A DNA stretch of 64,000 nucleotides from CAYLZW01 sp964388085 (GCA_964388085.1 CAYLZW010000005.1:5186-69185), one strand, 5' to 3'. Counted from the first letter of the stretch, positions 15,398-24,689 are shown. Translations and numbers: made by a program. The notes: generated by a model not told the origin, from the sequence alone.

Positions 15398-16051
15398 ATG
15401 GCCGTTCGCATCAATGACGTCGCGCCGAACTTCACGGCGGACTCGACCGAAGGAAAGATCACGCTGCACGACTGGATCGGCGACGGTTACGCCGTCCTGT
15501 TCTCGCACCCGAAGGACTTCACCCCGGTGTGCACGACCGAGCTGAGCGCCATGGCGGCCCTCGCCGACGAGTTCAAGGCGCGCAACACCAAGATCGCCGC
15601 CATCTCGGTGGACTCCGTCGATGACCACAAGAAGTGGACGGCCGACATCGAGAAGTACGGCGGCAAGCCCGTGGGCTACCCGATCTTCGGCGACATCAAC
15701 CTCGAGATCGCCAAGGCCTACGACATGCTGCCGGCCGACGCCTATCTGCCCGACGGCCGCACCCCGGCGCACACGGCCACCGTGCGCACGGTGTTCATCA
15801 TCGGGCCCGACAAGAAGGTGCGCCTCGCCCTCGTCTACCCGATGTCCGTCGGCCGCAACTTCGCCGAGATCCTGCGCGCCCTCGACGGCATCCAGGCCAC
15901 CGACAGCGGCCCCATCGCGACGCCCGCCAACTGGAAGCCCGGCGACGACGTCATCGTGTCGACGTCGCTGAGCAACGAGCAGGCCAAGGAGAAGTACGGC
16001 GAGCTCGACATCGTGCTGCCGTACCTGCGCAAGGCGAAGCGGCCCGCCTGA
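15398..16051 (+). CDS. 1-Cys peroxiredoxin (Prx6 subfamily)
   Basis: A 217-residue thiol peroxidase reducing H2O2 and organic hydroperoxides. The peroxidatic Cys45 lies in HPKDFTPVCTTEL, with the conserved Arg in a TVRTVFIIGP strand. The length and the long C-terminal dimerisation region (DGIQATDSG, NWKPGDDVIV) mark the Prx6 group, in which no resolving Cys is present. ATG 15398 follows AGGAG. Monocistronic, followed by a hairpin that looks like a terminator. The upstream region is shared with a divergent aminotransferase gene; I could not identify an OxyR or Fur site. Confidence 0.9.
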   Translation: MAVRINDVAPNFTADSTEGKITLHDWIGDGYAVLFSHPKDFTPVCTTELSAMAALADEFKARNTKIAAISVDSVDDHKKWTADIEKYGGKPVGYPIFGDINLEIAKAYDMLPADAYLPDGRTPAHTATVRTVFIIGPDKKVRLALVYPMSVGRNFAEILRALDGIQATDSGPIATPANWKPGDDVIVSTSLSNEQAKEKYGELDIVLPYLRKAKRPA

Positions 16052-16078
16052 GCCTGCTCTCGCGGAGCACGGCACACA

Positions 16079-16126
16079 GGCCCCCGGCGACGAGCGCGAT
16101 GGCGTTCGGGCCGGGGGTCGCTGTTT
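16079..16126 (+). terminator. Probable rho-independent terminator after the peroxiredoxin gene
   Basis: GGCCCCCGGC at 16079-16088 pairs with GCCGGGGGTC at 16110-16119 (10 bp with one G-U pair, 21-base loop), followed by GCTGTTTT. It lies 28 bases past the stop codon. Confidence 0.5.
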
Positions 16127-16222
16127 TCACGCCGTTGACCGACCGCGAACGAGCGTGTCTGGTTGTCGGCGCGCGCCTCGGCAGCGTGCGCCGAAGGACA
16201 CCGTGCGTCGGGGGTGCCGATC

Positions 16223-17446
16223 GTGAAGAAGGTCTTGTTCGTCGCGCCGTTCTTCGGCGCCAACATGAACCACTGCCTCGGGGCTCTGCTCGATCTCGAG
16301 GACGTGCAGGTCGGCGTCATCACCGCCGTGCCCGAGGAGCGGGTGCCGCAGCGCGCGCGCGTCGCGGGTCACTATCGCGTCGACGATCCGCTGGACCCCG
16401 CGCAGCTCACGGCGGCCGCCCGCGCCTTTCAGAAGGAGTGGGGCCACGTCGACCGGCTGCTCGGCTACCTCGAGCCGCTGCAGGAGCCGCTCGCCAAGGC
16501 GCGCGAGGCGCTCGACATCGACGGAATGCACGCGCGGGTGGCGAACAACTTCCGCGACAAAAACCGCATGAAGCAGGTGCTCGGCGACGCCGGGCTGCCG
16601 GTGGCGAGGCAGGCACGCGTCAAGAGCGCCGAAGACGCGCTGCGCCTCGCGGCCGAGGTCGGCTACCCGCTCGTGCTCAAGCCCGTAGACGGTGTCGGCT
16701 CGAAGGACACCATGCGGGTGACGAACGAGGAGGAGCTCTTCCTCGCGCTGAACCGGCTCATGCCCTCCGCCGCTCGTCCGGCGCAGGCGGAGCAGTTCGT
16801 CACCGGTGACGAGCACACGCTGGAGGCCGTCGTCATCGGCGGTGACGTCGTGTGGCAGAGCTCGACCTATTACCTGCCGGGTCCGCTGACGGTGCTCGAG
16901 AACCCGTGGATGCGCTACTGCGTGCTCTTGCCGCGCGAGCAGAGCGAGCCCCACGTCGAGCGCTTCCGTGAGCTGAACAAGGCGGCGCTGAAGGCCCTTG
17001 GGCTCGAGAACGGCTTCTCGCACATGGAGTGGTTCGATCGCGGCGAGCAACAGACGCCCATCATCGGTGAGGTCGGCGCGCGGCCGGCCGGCGTCAACAT
17101 CATGGCCATGAACGGCCTCGCGCACGACGTGGACCTCTGGGCCAAGTGGTGTCGGCTCGAGGTGCACCGCACCTGGTCCATGCCCGCGCGCAGGTACGCC
17201 TCCGGCAGCGCCTTCTTGCGCGGGCAGGGCGCCGGGCGGGTCATCACCGAGGTGAGCGGCCTCGAAGAGGTGCTGAAGGAGCTCGGCGACGACGTCGTCA
17301 TGACCGGCAGCCTGCCGAAGGTCGGCCAGCCGCGCACGACGCACTACGAGGGCGAGGGCAACATCATCGTGCGCCACGAGACCACGCAGGGCTGCGTGGC
17401 GGCGCTGCGGGAGATCGTGACGCGCACGCGGATCGTGTACGGCTGA
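16223..17446 (+). CDS. ATP-grasp domain enzyme, substrate unknown
   Basis: About 407 residues with a preATP-grasp Rossmann-like start (KKVLFVAPFFGANMNHCL) and an ATP-grasp fold. The Lys of the nucleotide pocket is in PLVLKPVDGVGSKDT, the adenine-side Glu in AEQFVTG, and the Mg-binding acidic residue in IIGEVGARPAG. It resembles the carboxylate-amine ligases of the biotin-carboxylase/PurK/CarB type that activate a carboxylate as acyl phosphate. The neighbours do not reveal the substrate. The likely start is GTG 16223 behind GGGGG; another in-frame GTG is at 16214. It is convergent with the SDR gene (16-base gap). Confidence 0.8.
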   Translation: MKKVLFVAPFFGANMNHCLGALLDLEDVQVGVITAVPEERVPQRARVAGHYRVDDPLDPAQLTAAARAFQKEWGHVDRLLGYLEPLQEPLAKAREALDIDGMHARVANNFRDKNRMKQVLGDAGLPVARQARVKSAEDALRLAAEVGYPLVLKPVDGVGSKDTMRVTNEEELFLALNRLMPSAARPAQAEQFVTGDEHTLEAVVIGGDVVWQSSTYYLPGPLTVLENPWMRYCVLLPREQSEPHVERFRELNKAALKALGLENGFSHMEWFDRGEQQTPIIGEVGARPAGVNIMAMNGLAHDVDLWAKWCRLEVHRTWSMPARRYASGSAFLRGQGAGRVITEVSGLEEVLKELGDDVVMTGSLPKVGQPRTTHYEGEGNIIVRHETTQGCVAALREIVTRTRIVYG

Positions 17447-17462
17447 GCGTCGCTCTCGGTCC

Positions 17463-18185
17463 TCAGGCCAAGCTGCCGCCGTCGACGATGAGCGCCTGTC
17501 CGGTGATGGAGCGCGCTTGCTCACTGGCGAGGTAGAGCGCGAGGGAGGCGACCTCTTCCGGCTCGACGGCGCGGCCGAGCGGCACGCCCGCGGCGAGGTC
17601 CTGCTCGCTCACGCCGAGCTCGCCGGCTCGCATGCGCATCATGTCCGTGCGGGTCCAGCCCGGGCAGAGCGCGTTCACGGTCACGCCGCGAGGAGCGACG
17701 TGCAGCGCGAGCGCGCGCGTGAAGCCGATGACGGCGTGCTTGGCGGCGGTGTACGCGGTCTGCTCGGGGGCACCGCGGAAGGACAGCGACGAGCCGACGT
17801 TGATGATGCGGCCGCTGCCGTCCGGGAGGTGCGGCAGCGCGGCCTTGCTGACGTAGTAGGTGCCGTTCAGGTTCACGTCGAGCACGCGCTGCCAGAAGGC
17901 GTCGTCGTCGTCGGCGGCGAGGGAGTTCTCACCCGCGACGCCCGCGTTGTTGATGACGACGTCGAGCCGACCGAGGCGACGGAGCACATCGCTGACGCCC
18001 CGCTTCACGTCGTCCTTGTTCGCGACGTCACACGCGAACGCGAACGCGGGCGATCCGGCGCGAGCCCCTTCCTGCGTCGTCGCGCACGCGGCCACGCGGT
18101 AGCCGGCGGCGCCGAAGGCCTCGACACAGGCCTTGCCGATGCCGCGCGAGCCGCCCGTCACGAGCGCTACCCGTCCGTCGCTCAT
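17463..18185 (-). CDS. SDR-family oxidoreductase (FabG-like)
   Basis: A 240-residue classical short-chain dehydrogenase. It has TGGSRGIG for NAD(P) binding, CDVANKDDV, INNAG, the catalytic Ser in INVGSS, Tyr145 and Lys149 (YTAAK), and a C-terminal SITGQALIVDGG. It fits 3-oxoacyl-ACP or 3-hydroxyacyl-CoA type reductases, but the substrate is open. ATG 18183-18185 has GAGGAG upstream. The gene stands alone between convergent ATP-grasp and divergent membrane-protein genes. Confidence 0.9.
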   Translation of the reverse strand: MSDGRVALVTGGSRGIGKACVEAFGAAGYRVAACATTQEGARAGSPAFAFACDVANKDDVKRGVSDVLRRLGRLDVVINNAGVAGENSLAADDDDAFWQRVLDVNLNGTYYVSKAALPHLPDGSGRIINVGSSLSFRGAPEQTAYTAAKHAVIGFTRALALHVAPRGVTVNALCPGWTRTDMMRMRAGELGVSEQDLAAGVPLGRAVEPEEVASLALYLASEQARSITGQALIVDGGSLA

Positions 18186-18238
18186 TCTCTGCTCCTCGAC
18201 ATGGCGATGACACTACGATGTCCAGGAGGAGGATGCGC

Positions 18239-18508
18239 ATGCGCAAGCCAACCTTTCCCGAGCGCTCGGCCCACCTCTCGTACGTGGCGCCGCTCATCGG
18301 CGTCGTCGTCGTGCGCCAGCTCGGCACGCCACCCGCGGCGCTCGCCCTCCTCGCGCTCCTGGTGCTCGGCGGCCTGTTCTCGGCGCTGACGGGCCTCGTC
18401 TGGTCCCGCAAGGAGCGCGGCAAGACGTCGCTGCCGGCGCTGCTCGGGATCGCGGCGAACCTGGCGTTCGTCGTCTGGGTGGTCGCCTCCTATCCGTCCG
18501 CGGCGTAG
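18239..18508 (+). CDS. Small inner-membrane protein, two to three helices
   Basis: An 89-residue hydrophobic protein with membrane segments around VAPLIGVVVV, ALALLALLVLGGLFSALTGLV and GIAANLAFVVWVV, and a basic loop (SRKERGK). No family recognised. The ribosome-binding site AGGAGGAGG at 18224-18232 favours the second ATG (18239), since the first (18233) abuts it. Divergent from the SDR gene with about 53 bases between starts. Confidence 0.6.
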   Translation: MRKPTFPERSAHLSYVAPLIGVVVVRQLGTPPAALALLALLVLGGLFSALTGLVWSRKERGKTSLPALLGIAANLAFVVWVVASYPSAA

Positions 18509-18527
18509 GGCTCGACGTCGACCAGCG

Positions 18528-21500
18528 TCAGAACCAGAAGTAGCCGTAGATGTCGTAGGTGCCGCGGACGTCCTCGATGGTGGACACCATGCCCTCGAGC
18601 AGCCAGCGGTTGGTCGTCGTCGGGTCCGCGTTGTAGGCGTCGGCGAAGCGCTGCGCTCGCTCGAGCAGCTTGGCGGCCGGAGAGTAGGCGGTCGCGTCCG
18701 CCGCGCGCGTGGCCTGGTAGGTGCGGTTGTTCAGCGGGTTCACGAAGGTGACCAAGAGCGCCGGATCGGTGACGTCGAGGGCCTCGCCGCTGCCCGGCAG
18801 CCAGATCTTCATGCGGTCGTTGAAGGTGGTGTCGAAGCTCGTCTGCAAGAAGGCCATGCCGTACCAGATGGCATAGAGCTCGACGGTGAAGCTGGTGGCC
18901 GGGTCGACGGGCGTGCTGGCGCCGCCCTCGCAAGGCACGTACGCCGGGTCGCTCACCACGGGCGGATCGTAGCGCTGCTCGTCGTTGCACATGACGCCGG
19001 CGAACGCGCGGTAGTCCTCGGCCGAGCTGCCGCCCACGAGCTGGTAGACCTCCTCGGGGAAGAGCAGGTTCAGGCCGATGGCGTAGCGGTCGACCTCGGC
19101 GCCGCTGTCGACGCCGAGGAAGTAGGTGCTCGACGTCACCGCGGTCTCGAGCGCGAGCAGCTTGTCGTAGAACGAGCCCACGCTCCACAGGCGGTCGTAG
19201 AAGTAATAGCCCGAGGCCGTGTCCCAGAGGCTGTCGGTGTAGCGGCCCATCCCGTAGGGCACGTTCAGCTCCGAGCACGCCGGCCCGGGATCGTTCGGCG
19301 GACAGAGCGGGTCCTCGCCGTAGCTGTAGAGGAGCATCACGTCCTCGAGGTCGTCGTAGTAGTAGCTGCCCGGCTCGGGCATGGCGAGCACGCCGGCGAT
19401 GGTGTCGAGCAACAGCCGCGTGGCCGCCGCGCCCGCGAGCCCGCCGTCACCGGCCTCGTTCCAGGGCACGTTCTCGACGTCGAAATAGATCGGATCGTCC
19501 ACGGTCGGATCGAGGTCGCAGCCCACGTCGTCGCGAATGCACTCCCACTCGCCCTCGTAGAAGAACGAATCGAACACCCAGTTCTGGTACTGCGTCAGCA
19601 TGGGCTGCCAGGCGCGGAACCAGACGTTGTTCATGTAGTCCCCTTCGTTGAACCAGCGGTTGTCGCGCGAGAACGAGAGGAAGGGGAAGTACTCGAGGTA
19701 GAGGGCGCGCGCGCTCTGGGCGATCTCGTAGGCGTCCGCGCCCTCGTCGAACATGGCGCAGGTCGAGGTGGCGCTCTCGTATTCGTCCGAGCAGAAGCGG
19801 TAGGGCACCTCCCAGAGGTCCCAGGTGGACGCGCCGCGCATCTGATCGATCACGCGCTGGTAGGGGACGAGCTTGCGCGCGTGCATGTTGTCGATGCCCC
19901 CGAAGATCTCGGGCAGCCTCGTGTAGTGGCGAAAGTGCCGCAGGATGTCGTCGAGGTAATAGAGCTCGAGCAGGTTCTCGTCGTCGAGCGGGCTGCCGTC
20001 CTCGAACACCTCGACCAGATCCCCGTAGCCGAAGGCGATGGCGGCCTTGTCGTAGAGGCCGAGCCCGTGGATGTCGCTCATGAAGCGCGAGCCGTAGTCC
20101 ATGATGGAGGCGTATTGGTGCTCGCGCAGGCCGGCCTCGAGCTGCGCTTCGCTCGGCGCCTCGAGCGCGCCCGCGCCTTCGCCCTTCAGATCCCAGAAGT
20201 CGCGGCCGTAGTTGAGCGCGTCGGTGGACGCCTCGAAGTTGTGCCGCAGGCCGAGGTTGTGCCCCATCTCGTGCTCGGCCACGGCGCGGAACACGCGGCG
20301 CCGGATGGTGGCGTAGACCTCCTCGGGCGGCGTGTCCTTCAGCTCGTCGGCGATGCCGAGCAGCGAGGCGTCGAAGGCGCGCGTGTGCATCACGTTGCGC
20401 TCCATCAGCCGGCGCTGGCGCACGCGGTCACGACGGAAGGCCTGCCCCATGGACCAGGACAGCGGCGAGGCGCGATCACGCTCCGCCGCGCTCATGGGCT
20501 CGCTGGGACCGCTGCGCTTGCGTCCCATGGCGCGCAGCACGGGCTCGGTGACGAGGCGCTCCTCGAGCGGCGTGTCGCGAATGGCCTCGAGGCGCGCGCG
20601 CAGCTCGGCGGGGTCTCGCCGGACGCCGCGCTTGCCGATGCGCCGGATGTCCTTGTTGCGCGGCGTGTCGACCTTGCCGCGCACGAAGCGGCGGGTGCGC
20701 TCGCGCGGCGCCGGATCGTCCGCGTTCTGCAGATAGACCTCGCGGGTGACGTCGTTGCCCTCGCTGAGGTCGAGGAACAAGCTCGGGTCGTTCACCCAGT
20801 CGAGCACCTCCTTGCCGTTCTGCGCGTAGCTGTCGACGCCGGCGCCGTAGACGAACGCGCTCGCGCTCAAGATCTCGCCGCTCAGCGGATCGACGACGGC
20901 GGGGCCGTACCCGAGCAGGCCGGCCTGGTCCGGCTGATCGACCCACGCGAGCAGGTTGTAGCGGATGTCGCCGATGCGCTGGCCGCGGTCGCTGACCGCG
21001 CCGTCGCTCACGCGCCAGGTGTTGTCCTTGAGGATGACGACGTCCTCCACCTCGTCGAGCGGCGTGGCGGCGCCGTACTTGAGCGCGCGCACGGTCTCCT
21101 GGAAGGCCTCGTTCCAGCCGGCCACCGTCGCCGCTGCCTCTGCCTTCAGGTCCTCGGGGAAGCCCGGCGAGAGGTAGTAGACGATGGGCTTCACGGCGCA
21201 GTCGGCGTAGGGCAGCTCGCTGCCGTCATCTCTGCAGGCGGGCGCGTCCTGCCAGATGTTGAAGCGGTTCATGAGCAGCACGCGGCCGGTGTGCGTCTCG
21301 CCGTGGCGGCGGTCGTAGCGCTCGCGTTCGGTGCGGAAGAAGCCGAACTTGTCGAAGTAGGGGACGCGCACGGGGAAGCCCTCGGCGTCGGGCACGAGGT
21401 CGTCGCGCGTCGCGTACCCGACGCGCACCGGGTTGCCCTCGTCGTCGCGCAAGAGCTCGTTGTCGGGGTAGGGCTTCGCCTGGTACGGGTTCGCCTCGTC

Positions 21501-22289
21501 CCGCTTCAAGAACGCCGAGCGCACGGTGATCTCGGCGGGCGCGCAGTCGACGTCCGTGTAATACCAGCAGGCGGGCTCCTCCCAGACGCTGCCGTCGTAC
21601 CAGTCCTCGACGAGGAGGGTGGTGGGCGAGGCGAAGATGCGGTGCACCACGTCTATGTAGTCGGCCTCGTCCAGCCGGGCGATGGCGTCGCCTTGATGAT
21701 CCTGCCAGCCGCCGGCGGTCCTCACGCCGACGAGCAGCGCGTCCGGATCGCCCGGCTCCTGCACGTAGTGGCCGCCCGGCACCTGCTCGACGTGCTCGAC
21801 GAGGAAGTCGAAGCTCGGCGCCAGGTTCTTCGACCAGTCGACGCGCATGTACTGCCGCTCGTGCCAGGGTCGATCGCTGGTGTTCTCGACGATGACGTTG
21901 CTCTGCTCGCCCGTGGACGGGTCGTACTCGCGCTGTACGTCGAAGTGGCTGGTGATGGGGAACACCGCGATGGGGGTGTTGTCCTCGTGATCGCCCGGCA
22001 GCGCGCTCTTCTTGTCGGTGCCGGCCACGAGGTCGTAGCTGCGGTAGGCGACCAGGAAGTCTTCCTGGATGTCCCAGCGCACGAGCTCGGTCTTGTAGGT
22101 CTGCTCGCCGATGAACGTGAACCAGGTGGCGAAGGGAACGCCGACGACGGTCTGGTGGTAGTACCACTCGCCCTCGAACAGCGACTTGCGCAGCTTGTTC
22201 GGCTGCGTCCGATCGATGTCGGCGATGGGGCAGGCGACGGCGGCGAGCGCGCAGGCAGAGGCGAGCAGCAGGCGGGCGATCGAGTGCAT
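18528..22289 (-). CDS. Large zinc metalloprotease lipoprotein (metzincin-type)
   Basis: A 1253-residue protein with a signal peptide ending in a lipobox (LAAVAC), so anchored in the envelope. The zinc site HEMGHNLGLRHN starts at His673 and matches HExxHxxGxxH, with a plausible Met-turn SIMDY some 70 residues on. It is therefore a metzincin related to the DUF5117/DUF4953 group of large bacterial proteases. The N-terminal ~600 residues are beta-rich and the C-terminal ~450 aromatic-rich. Several Cys pairs (CWYYTDVDC, CIRDDVGC) suggest disulphides. ATG 22287-22289 follows GAGGG. No inhibitor or partner gene adjoins it. Confidence 0.8.
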   Translation of the reverse strand: MHSIARLLLASACALAAVACPIADIDRTQPNKLRKSLFEGEWYYHQTVVGVPFATWFTFIGEQTYKTELVRWDIQEDFLVAYRSYDLVAGTDKKSALPGDHEDNTPIAVFPITSHFDVQREYDPSTGEQSNVIVENTSDRPWHERQYMRVDWSKNLAPSFDFLVEHVEQVPGGHYVQEPGDPDALLVGVRTAGGWQDHQGDAIARLDEADYIDVVHRIFASPTTLLVEDWYDGSVWEEPACWYYTDVDCAPAEITVRSAFLKRDEANPYQAKPYPDNELLRDDEGNPVRVGYATRDDLVPDAEGFPVRVPYFDKFGFFRTERERYDRRHGETHTGRVLLMNRFNIWQDAPACRDDGSELPYADCAVKPIVYYLSPGFPEDLKAEAAATVAGWNEAFQETVRALKYGAATPLDEVEDVVILKDNTWRVSDGAVSDRGQRIGDIRYNLLAWVDQPDQAGLLGYGPAVVDPLSGEILSASAFVYGAGVDSYAQNGKEVLDWVNDPSLFLDLSEGNDVTREVYLQNADDPAPRERTRRFVRGKVDTPRNKDIRRIGKRGVRRDPAELRARLEAIRDTPLEERLVTEPVLRAMGRKRSGPSEPMSAAERDRASPLSWSMGQAFRRDRVRQRRLMERNVMHTRAFDASLLGIADELKDTPPEEVYATIRRRVFRAVAEHEMGHNLGLRHNFEASTDALNYGRDFWDLKGEGAGALEAPSEAQLEAGLREHQYASIMDYGSRFMSDIHGLGLYDKAAIAFGYGDLVEVFEDGSPLDDENLLELYYLDDILRHFRHYTRLPEIFGGIDNMHARKLVPYQRVIDQMRGASTWDLWEVPYRFCSDEYESATSTCAMFDEGADAYEIAQSARALYLEYFPFLSFSRDNRWFNEGDYMNNVWFRAWQPMLTQYQNWVFDSFFYEGEWECIRDDVGCDLDPTVDDPIYFDVENVPWNEAGDGGLAGAAATRLLLDTIAGVLAMPEPGSYYYDDLEDVMLLYSYGEDPLCPPNDPGPACSELNVPYGMGRYTDSLWDTASGYYFYDRLWSVGSFYDKLLALETAVTSSTYFLGVDSGAEVDRYAIGLNLLFPEEVYQLVGGSSAEDYRAFAGVMCNDEQRYDPPVVSDPAYVPCEGGASTPVDPATSFTVELYAIWYGMAFLQTSFDTTFNDRMKIWLPGSGEALDVTDPALLVTFVNPLNNRTYQATRAADATAYSPAAKLLERAQRFADAYNADPTTTNRWLLEGMVSTIEDVRGTYDIYGYFWF

Positions 22290-22387
22290 GGGCTTCCCTC
22301 GTTGGCGCAAGAGATTGCGTGGTTTCGGTGCCGTTGGCGAGGGGGGCGCCCGGGGCCCGGCGGACGGGGCCGCAAAGGTGGCGTCGG

Positions 22388-22417
22388 CTTGACGCGCCGC
22401 TCTACGGGCCTACTCCT
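22388..22417 (+). promoter_or_regulatory. Possible promoter of grpE-dnaJ
   Basis: CTTGACG at 22388-22394 is followed after 14 bases by CCTACTCC. The first half matches both sigma-70 (TTGACA) and sigma-32 (CTTGAAA) -35 elements; the second half matches either consensus poorly. I see no CIRCE inverted repeat. Confidence 0.25.
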
Positions 22418-22452
22418 TAGGGGTACGCTCACCTTTCACTTCGACGGGCGAC

Positions 22453-23103
22453 ATGACCGCGTATCAGCCACATAGGAACGAGCCCCCGCTGGACGACGAC
22501 GAGCCCGAGCGCTCGGATCTCGCCGAGGGGGCGCTCGACGCCGACGCGCTCGACGCCGGCGAGGTCCCCGTGCAAGAAGGGCCGGTAATTGACCTGCCCT
22601 CCTCCGAGGAGGCGATCAGCGCGGACGCGACGCCGGCGAGCGCGCCGCCGAGCCCCGCGCACGCCGCGCTCGAGGCGCTCTCCAAGGACGAGCTCATCGA
22701 TCGGCACCTGCGGCTCGTGGCCGACCTGCGCCGCGTCCGCCAGCGCCAGACAGAGGAGCTGGCCGACGCCCGGCGCGACGAGCGCGACGGCGTGCTGAGC
22801 TCCCTCTTCGACATCGTCGACAACTTCGAGCGTGGGCTCGAGGCCTCGGGCGGCGAGCAGAACCCCTGGGCGGAGGGCATGCGCAGCATCCACAAGCAGA
22901 TGCTCGACGTGGTCGCGCGCTACGGGGTGACGCCCTTCGCGCCGCACGGAGAGCCCTTCGACGCGCACGAGCACGAGGCGCTCTCGACGATGCCCGATCC
23001 GAGCAGGCCCGACGGCACGGTGCTGTACGTGGAGCGCAACGGCTACCGGCAGGACGGGCGCGTGCTCCGCCCCGCGCGCGTCGTCGTCGCCAAGAATCAC
23101 TGA
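22453..23103 (+). CDS. grpE: Nucleotide exchange factor GrpE
   Basis: A 216-residue protein. An acidic N-terminal region is followed by the GrpE coiled coil (DELIDRHLRLVADLRRVRQR) and the signature half: LFDIVDNFERGLE, GMRSIHKQMLDVVARYGV, FDAHEHEAL, and NGYRQDGRVLRPARVVV. GrpE releases ADP from DnaK. The extended acidic N-terminus (~70 residues) is longer than in E. coli. It precedes a dnaJ-type gene by 55 bases, probably one operon. dnaK itself is not in the window. Confidence 0.92.
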   Translation: MTAYQPHRNEPPLDDDEPERSDLAEGALDADALDAGEVPVQEGPVIDLPSSEEAISADATPASAPPSPAHAALEALSKDELIDRHLRLVADLRRVRQRQTEELADARRDERDGVLSSLFDIVDNFERGLEASGGEQNPWAEGMRSIHKQMLDVVARYGVTPFAPHGEPFDAHEHEALSTMPDPSRPDGTVLYVERNGYRQDGRVLRPARVVVAKNH

Positions 23104-23158
23104 CACGGCGCCACACGCCGGGGCGCCGACAACGTCGTGAACGGGTAAGGCTTCGCCA

Positions 23159-24151
23159 ATGCAGTTTCAGGACTACTACGAGACGCTCGGCGTCACCCGG
23201 GACGCGAGTCAGGACCAGATCAAGAAGGCCTATCGGACCCTCTCGAAGAAGTTTCACCCCGACCGCAACAAGACCGCCGACGCCGAGGCCAACTTCAAGA
23301 AGGTGAACGAGGCGTACGAGGTCCTGAAGGACCCGGAGAAGCGGCGCCGCTACGACCAGGTAGGCAGCGGCATGCACGCGGGTGACGACTTCCGTCCCCC
23401 GCCCGGCTGGCAGAACGTCGAGTTCAATTTCGGCGGCGGCGGCGGGCGCGCCGGCGGCCCGGTCGGCTTCTCGGACTTCTTCGAGACCCTGTTCGGTGGC
23501 GCCGGCGGCGTGGGCGGAGCCGGCGGCTTCGGCGGCGACGTGCGCACGCGCTCGCGCGATCCCTTCGCGAGCGCGCGGCCGCGGCCACGGCGAGGACGCA
23601 CCTCCGAGGCCGAGATCACCATCGCGCTCGAGGACGCCTACCACGGCGGCACGCGGCAGGTGACGCTGCAGCAGGTGGAGCAGGGCCCCGACGGCGGCCG
23701 GCGCACGACGCAGCGCACCTTCTCGGTGAAGATCCCGCCCGGCACGACGACGGGCACCAAGATCCGCCTGGCCGGGCAGGGCTCCCCGGGCATCGGCGGT
23801 GGCGCGGCGGGCGATCTGCTGCTCAAGGTGGCGATCGCCGAGCACCCGGTCTTCGACGTCGACGGCCACAACCTGCGCGCGGTGTTGCCGGTGACGCCGT
23901 GGGAGGCCGCGCTCGGCGCCAAGGTGAGCTTTCAGACGCTCGATGGCGAGGTGAAGCTCACGCTGCCGCCCGGCTCCCAGAGCGGCCGCAAGCTGCGCCT
24001 CAAGGGCAAGGGGCTCCCGCGCAAGAGCGACGCCGATCGAGGTGACCTCGAGCTCGAGATCTCCATCCGCGTACCGAAGGAGCTGAGCGACGACGAGCGC
24101 CAGCTGTTCGAGCGCCTGCAAGCGGTCTCGCGCTTCAACGCGCGCGCGTAG
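23159..24151 (+). CDS. DnaJ-family chaperone without zinc finger (CbpA type)
   Basis: A 330-residue type II J protein. The J domain at residues 1-70 has an intact HPD (KKFHPDRN). It is followed by a Gly-rich linker with FSDFFETLFGG, then two beta-sandwich client-binding domains (TFSVKIPPGTTTGTKIRLAGQG; GLPRK). The four CxxCxGxG repeats of classical DnaJ are absent, as in CbpA. It should stimulate DnaK and deliver clients. It follows grpE in the same direction. Its last 17 bases overlap the 3' end of the convergent MauE-like gene. Confidence 0.9.
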   Translation: MQFQDYYETLGVTRDASQDQIKKAYRTLSKKFHPDRNKTADAEANFKKVNEAYEVLKDPEKRRRYDQVGSGMHAGDDFRPPPGWQNVEFNFGGGGGRAGGPVGFSDFFETLFGGAGGVGGAGGFGGDVRTRSRDPFASARPRPRRGRTSEAEITIALEDAYHGGTRQVTLQQVEQGPDGGRRTTQRTFSVKIPPGTTTGTKIRLAGQGSPGIGGGAAGDLLLKVAIAEHPVFDVDGHNLRAVLPVTPWEAALGAKVSFQTLDGEVKLTLPPGSQSGRKLRLKGKGLPRKSDADRGDLELEISIRVPKELSDDERQLFERLQAVSRFNARA

Positions 24152-24689
24152 CCTCGGGCGCCAGCGCCGCGCGCCGCCCCGTCGGGCGATCCGGCGCTGG
24201 CCGTCGCCGTCGCTTGCGGCGCCGAGGGGGCCTGTGCGGATGCGCCTCGTCGGGGGCCAGGAAGGCGCTCGTGAGCAGCCACGCCGAGCAGGACAGCAGC
24301 ACGAGCACCTCCACGATGACGTACGGCGAGCGCTCGTGCCGCAGCAGCGTGCCGAACAAGGCCGCCCGCGCGAGGTCCTGCTCCTCGTAGAAGGCGCTGA
24401 CGACGAGAATGGCGTAGGCGAGCGACGCGCTCATCGCGAGCAGCGCGCCCCCCTGAAAGGCCACGATGGCGTGCCGCCCCGCGAGCGCCACGAGGAAGAG
24501 GAGCGTCGCCGCGCAGGCCTCGACGGCGGCGAGCAACGTGCCGGCCTCCCACGCCCGCTCTTCCTCGACGATGGAGAAGCTCGCGAGCGCGTAGGCGTAG
24601 CCGTCCGCATCGACGAGCTTGGCGAAGGCGAGCACGCCGAACACGACGGCGAGCAGGAGCGCACCGAGCCGCTGCGCGCGGCTGATCAC
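24135..24689 (-). CDS. MauE/DoxX-like integral membrane protein
   Basis: A 184-residue protein with four predicted membrane helices, in the MauE/DoxX-like pattern (LLAVVFGVLAFAKLVD; EAGTLLAAVEACAATLLFL; LAYAILVVSAFYEEQD; VIVEVLVLLSCSAWLL). Its C-terminal ~45 residues are strongly basic (PPRRRKRRRRP) and presumably cytosolic. Related proteins take part in methylamine-dehydrogenase maturation or thiol redox, but no such genes lie here. The GTG start overlaps the mgtC-like stop by 4 bases (GTGA), so translation is coupled. Confidence 0.6.
   Translation of the reverse strand: MISRAQRLGALLLAVVFGVLAFAKLVDADGYAYALASFSIVEEERAWEAGTLLAAVEACAATLLFLVALAGRHAIVAFQGGALLAMSASLAYAILVVSAFYEEQDLARAALFGTLLRHERSPYVIVEVLVLLSCSAWLLTSAFLAPDEAHPHRPPRRRKRRRRPAPDRPTGRRAALAPEATRAR

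Noticed and set aside
19881..22475. 864-codon open frame on the plus strand opposite the metalloprotease
   Set aside because: Val/Ala/Arg-rich antisense shadow. The minus strand shows a signal peptide and the zinc motif.
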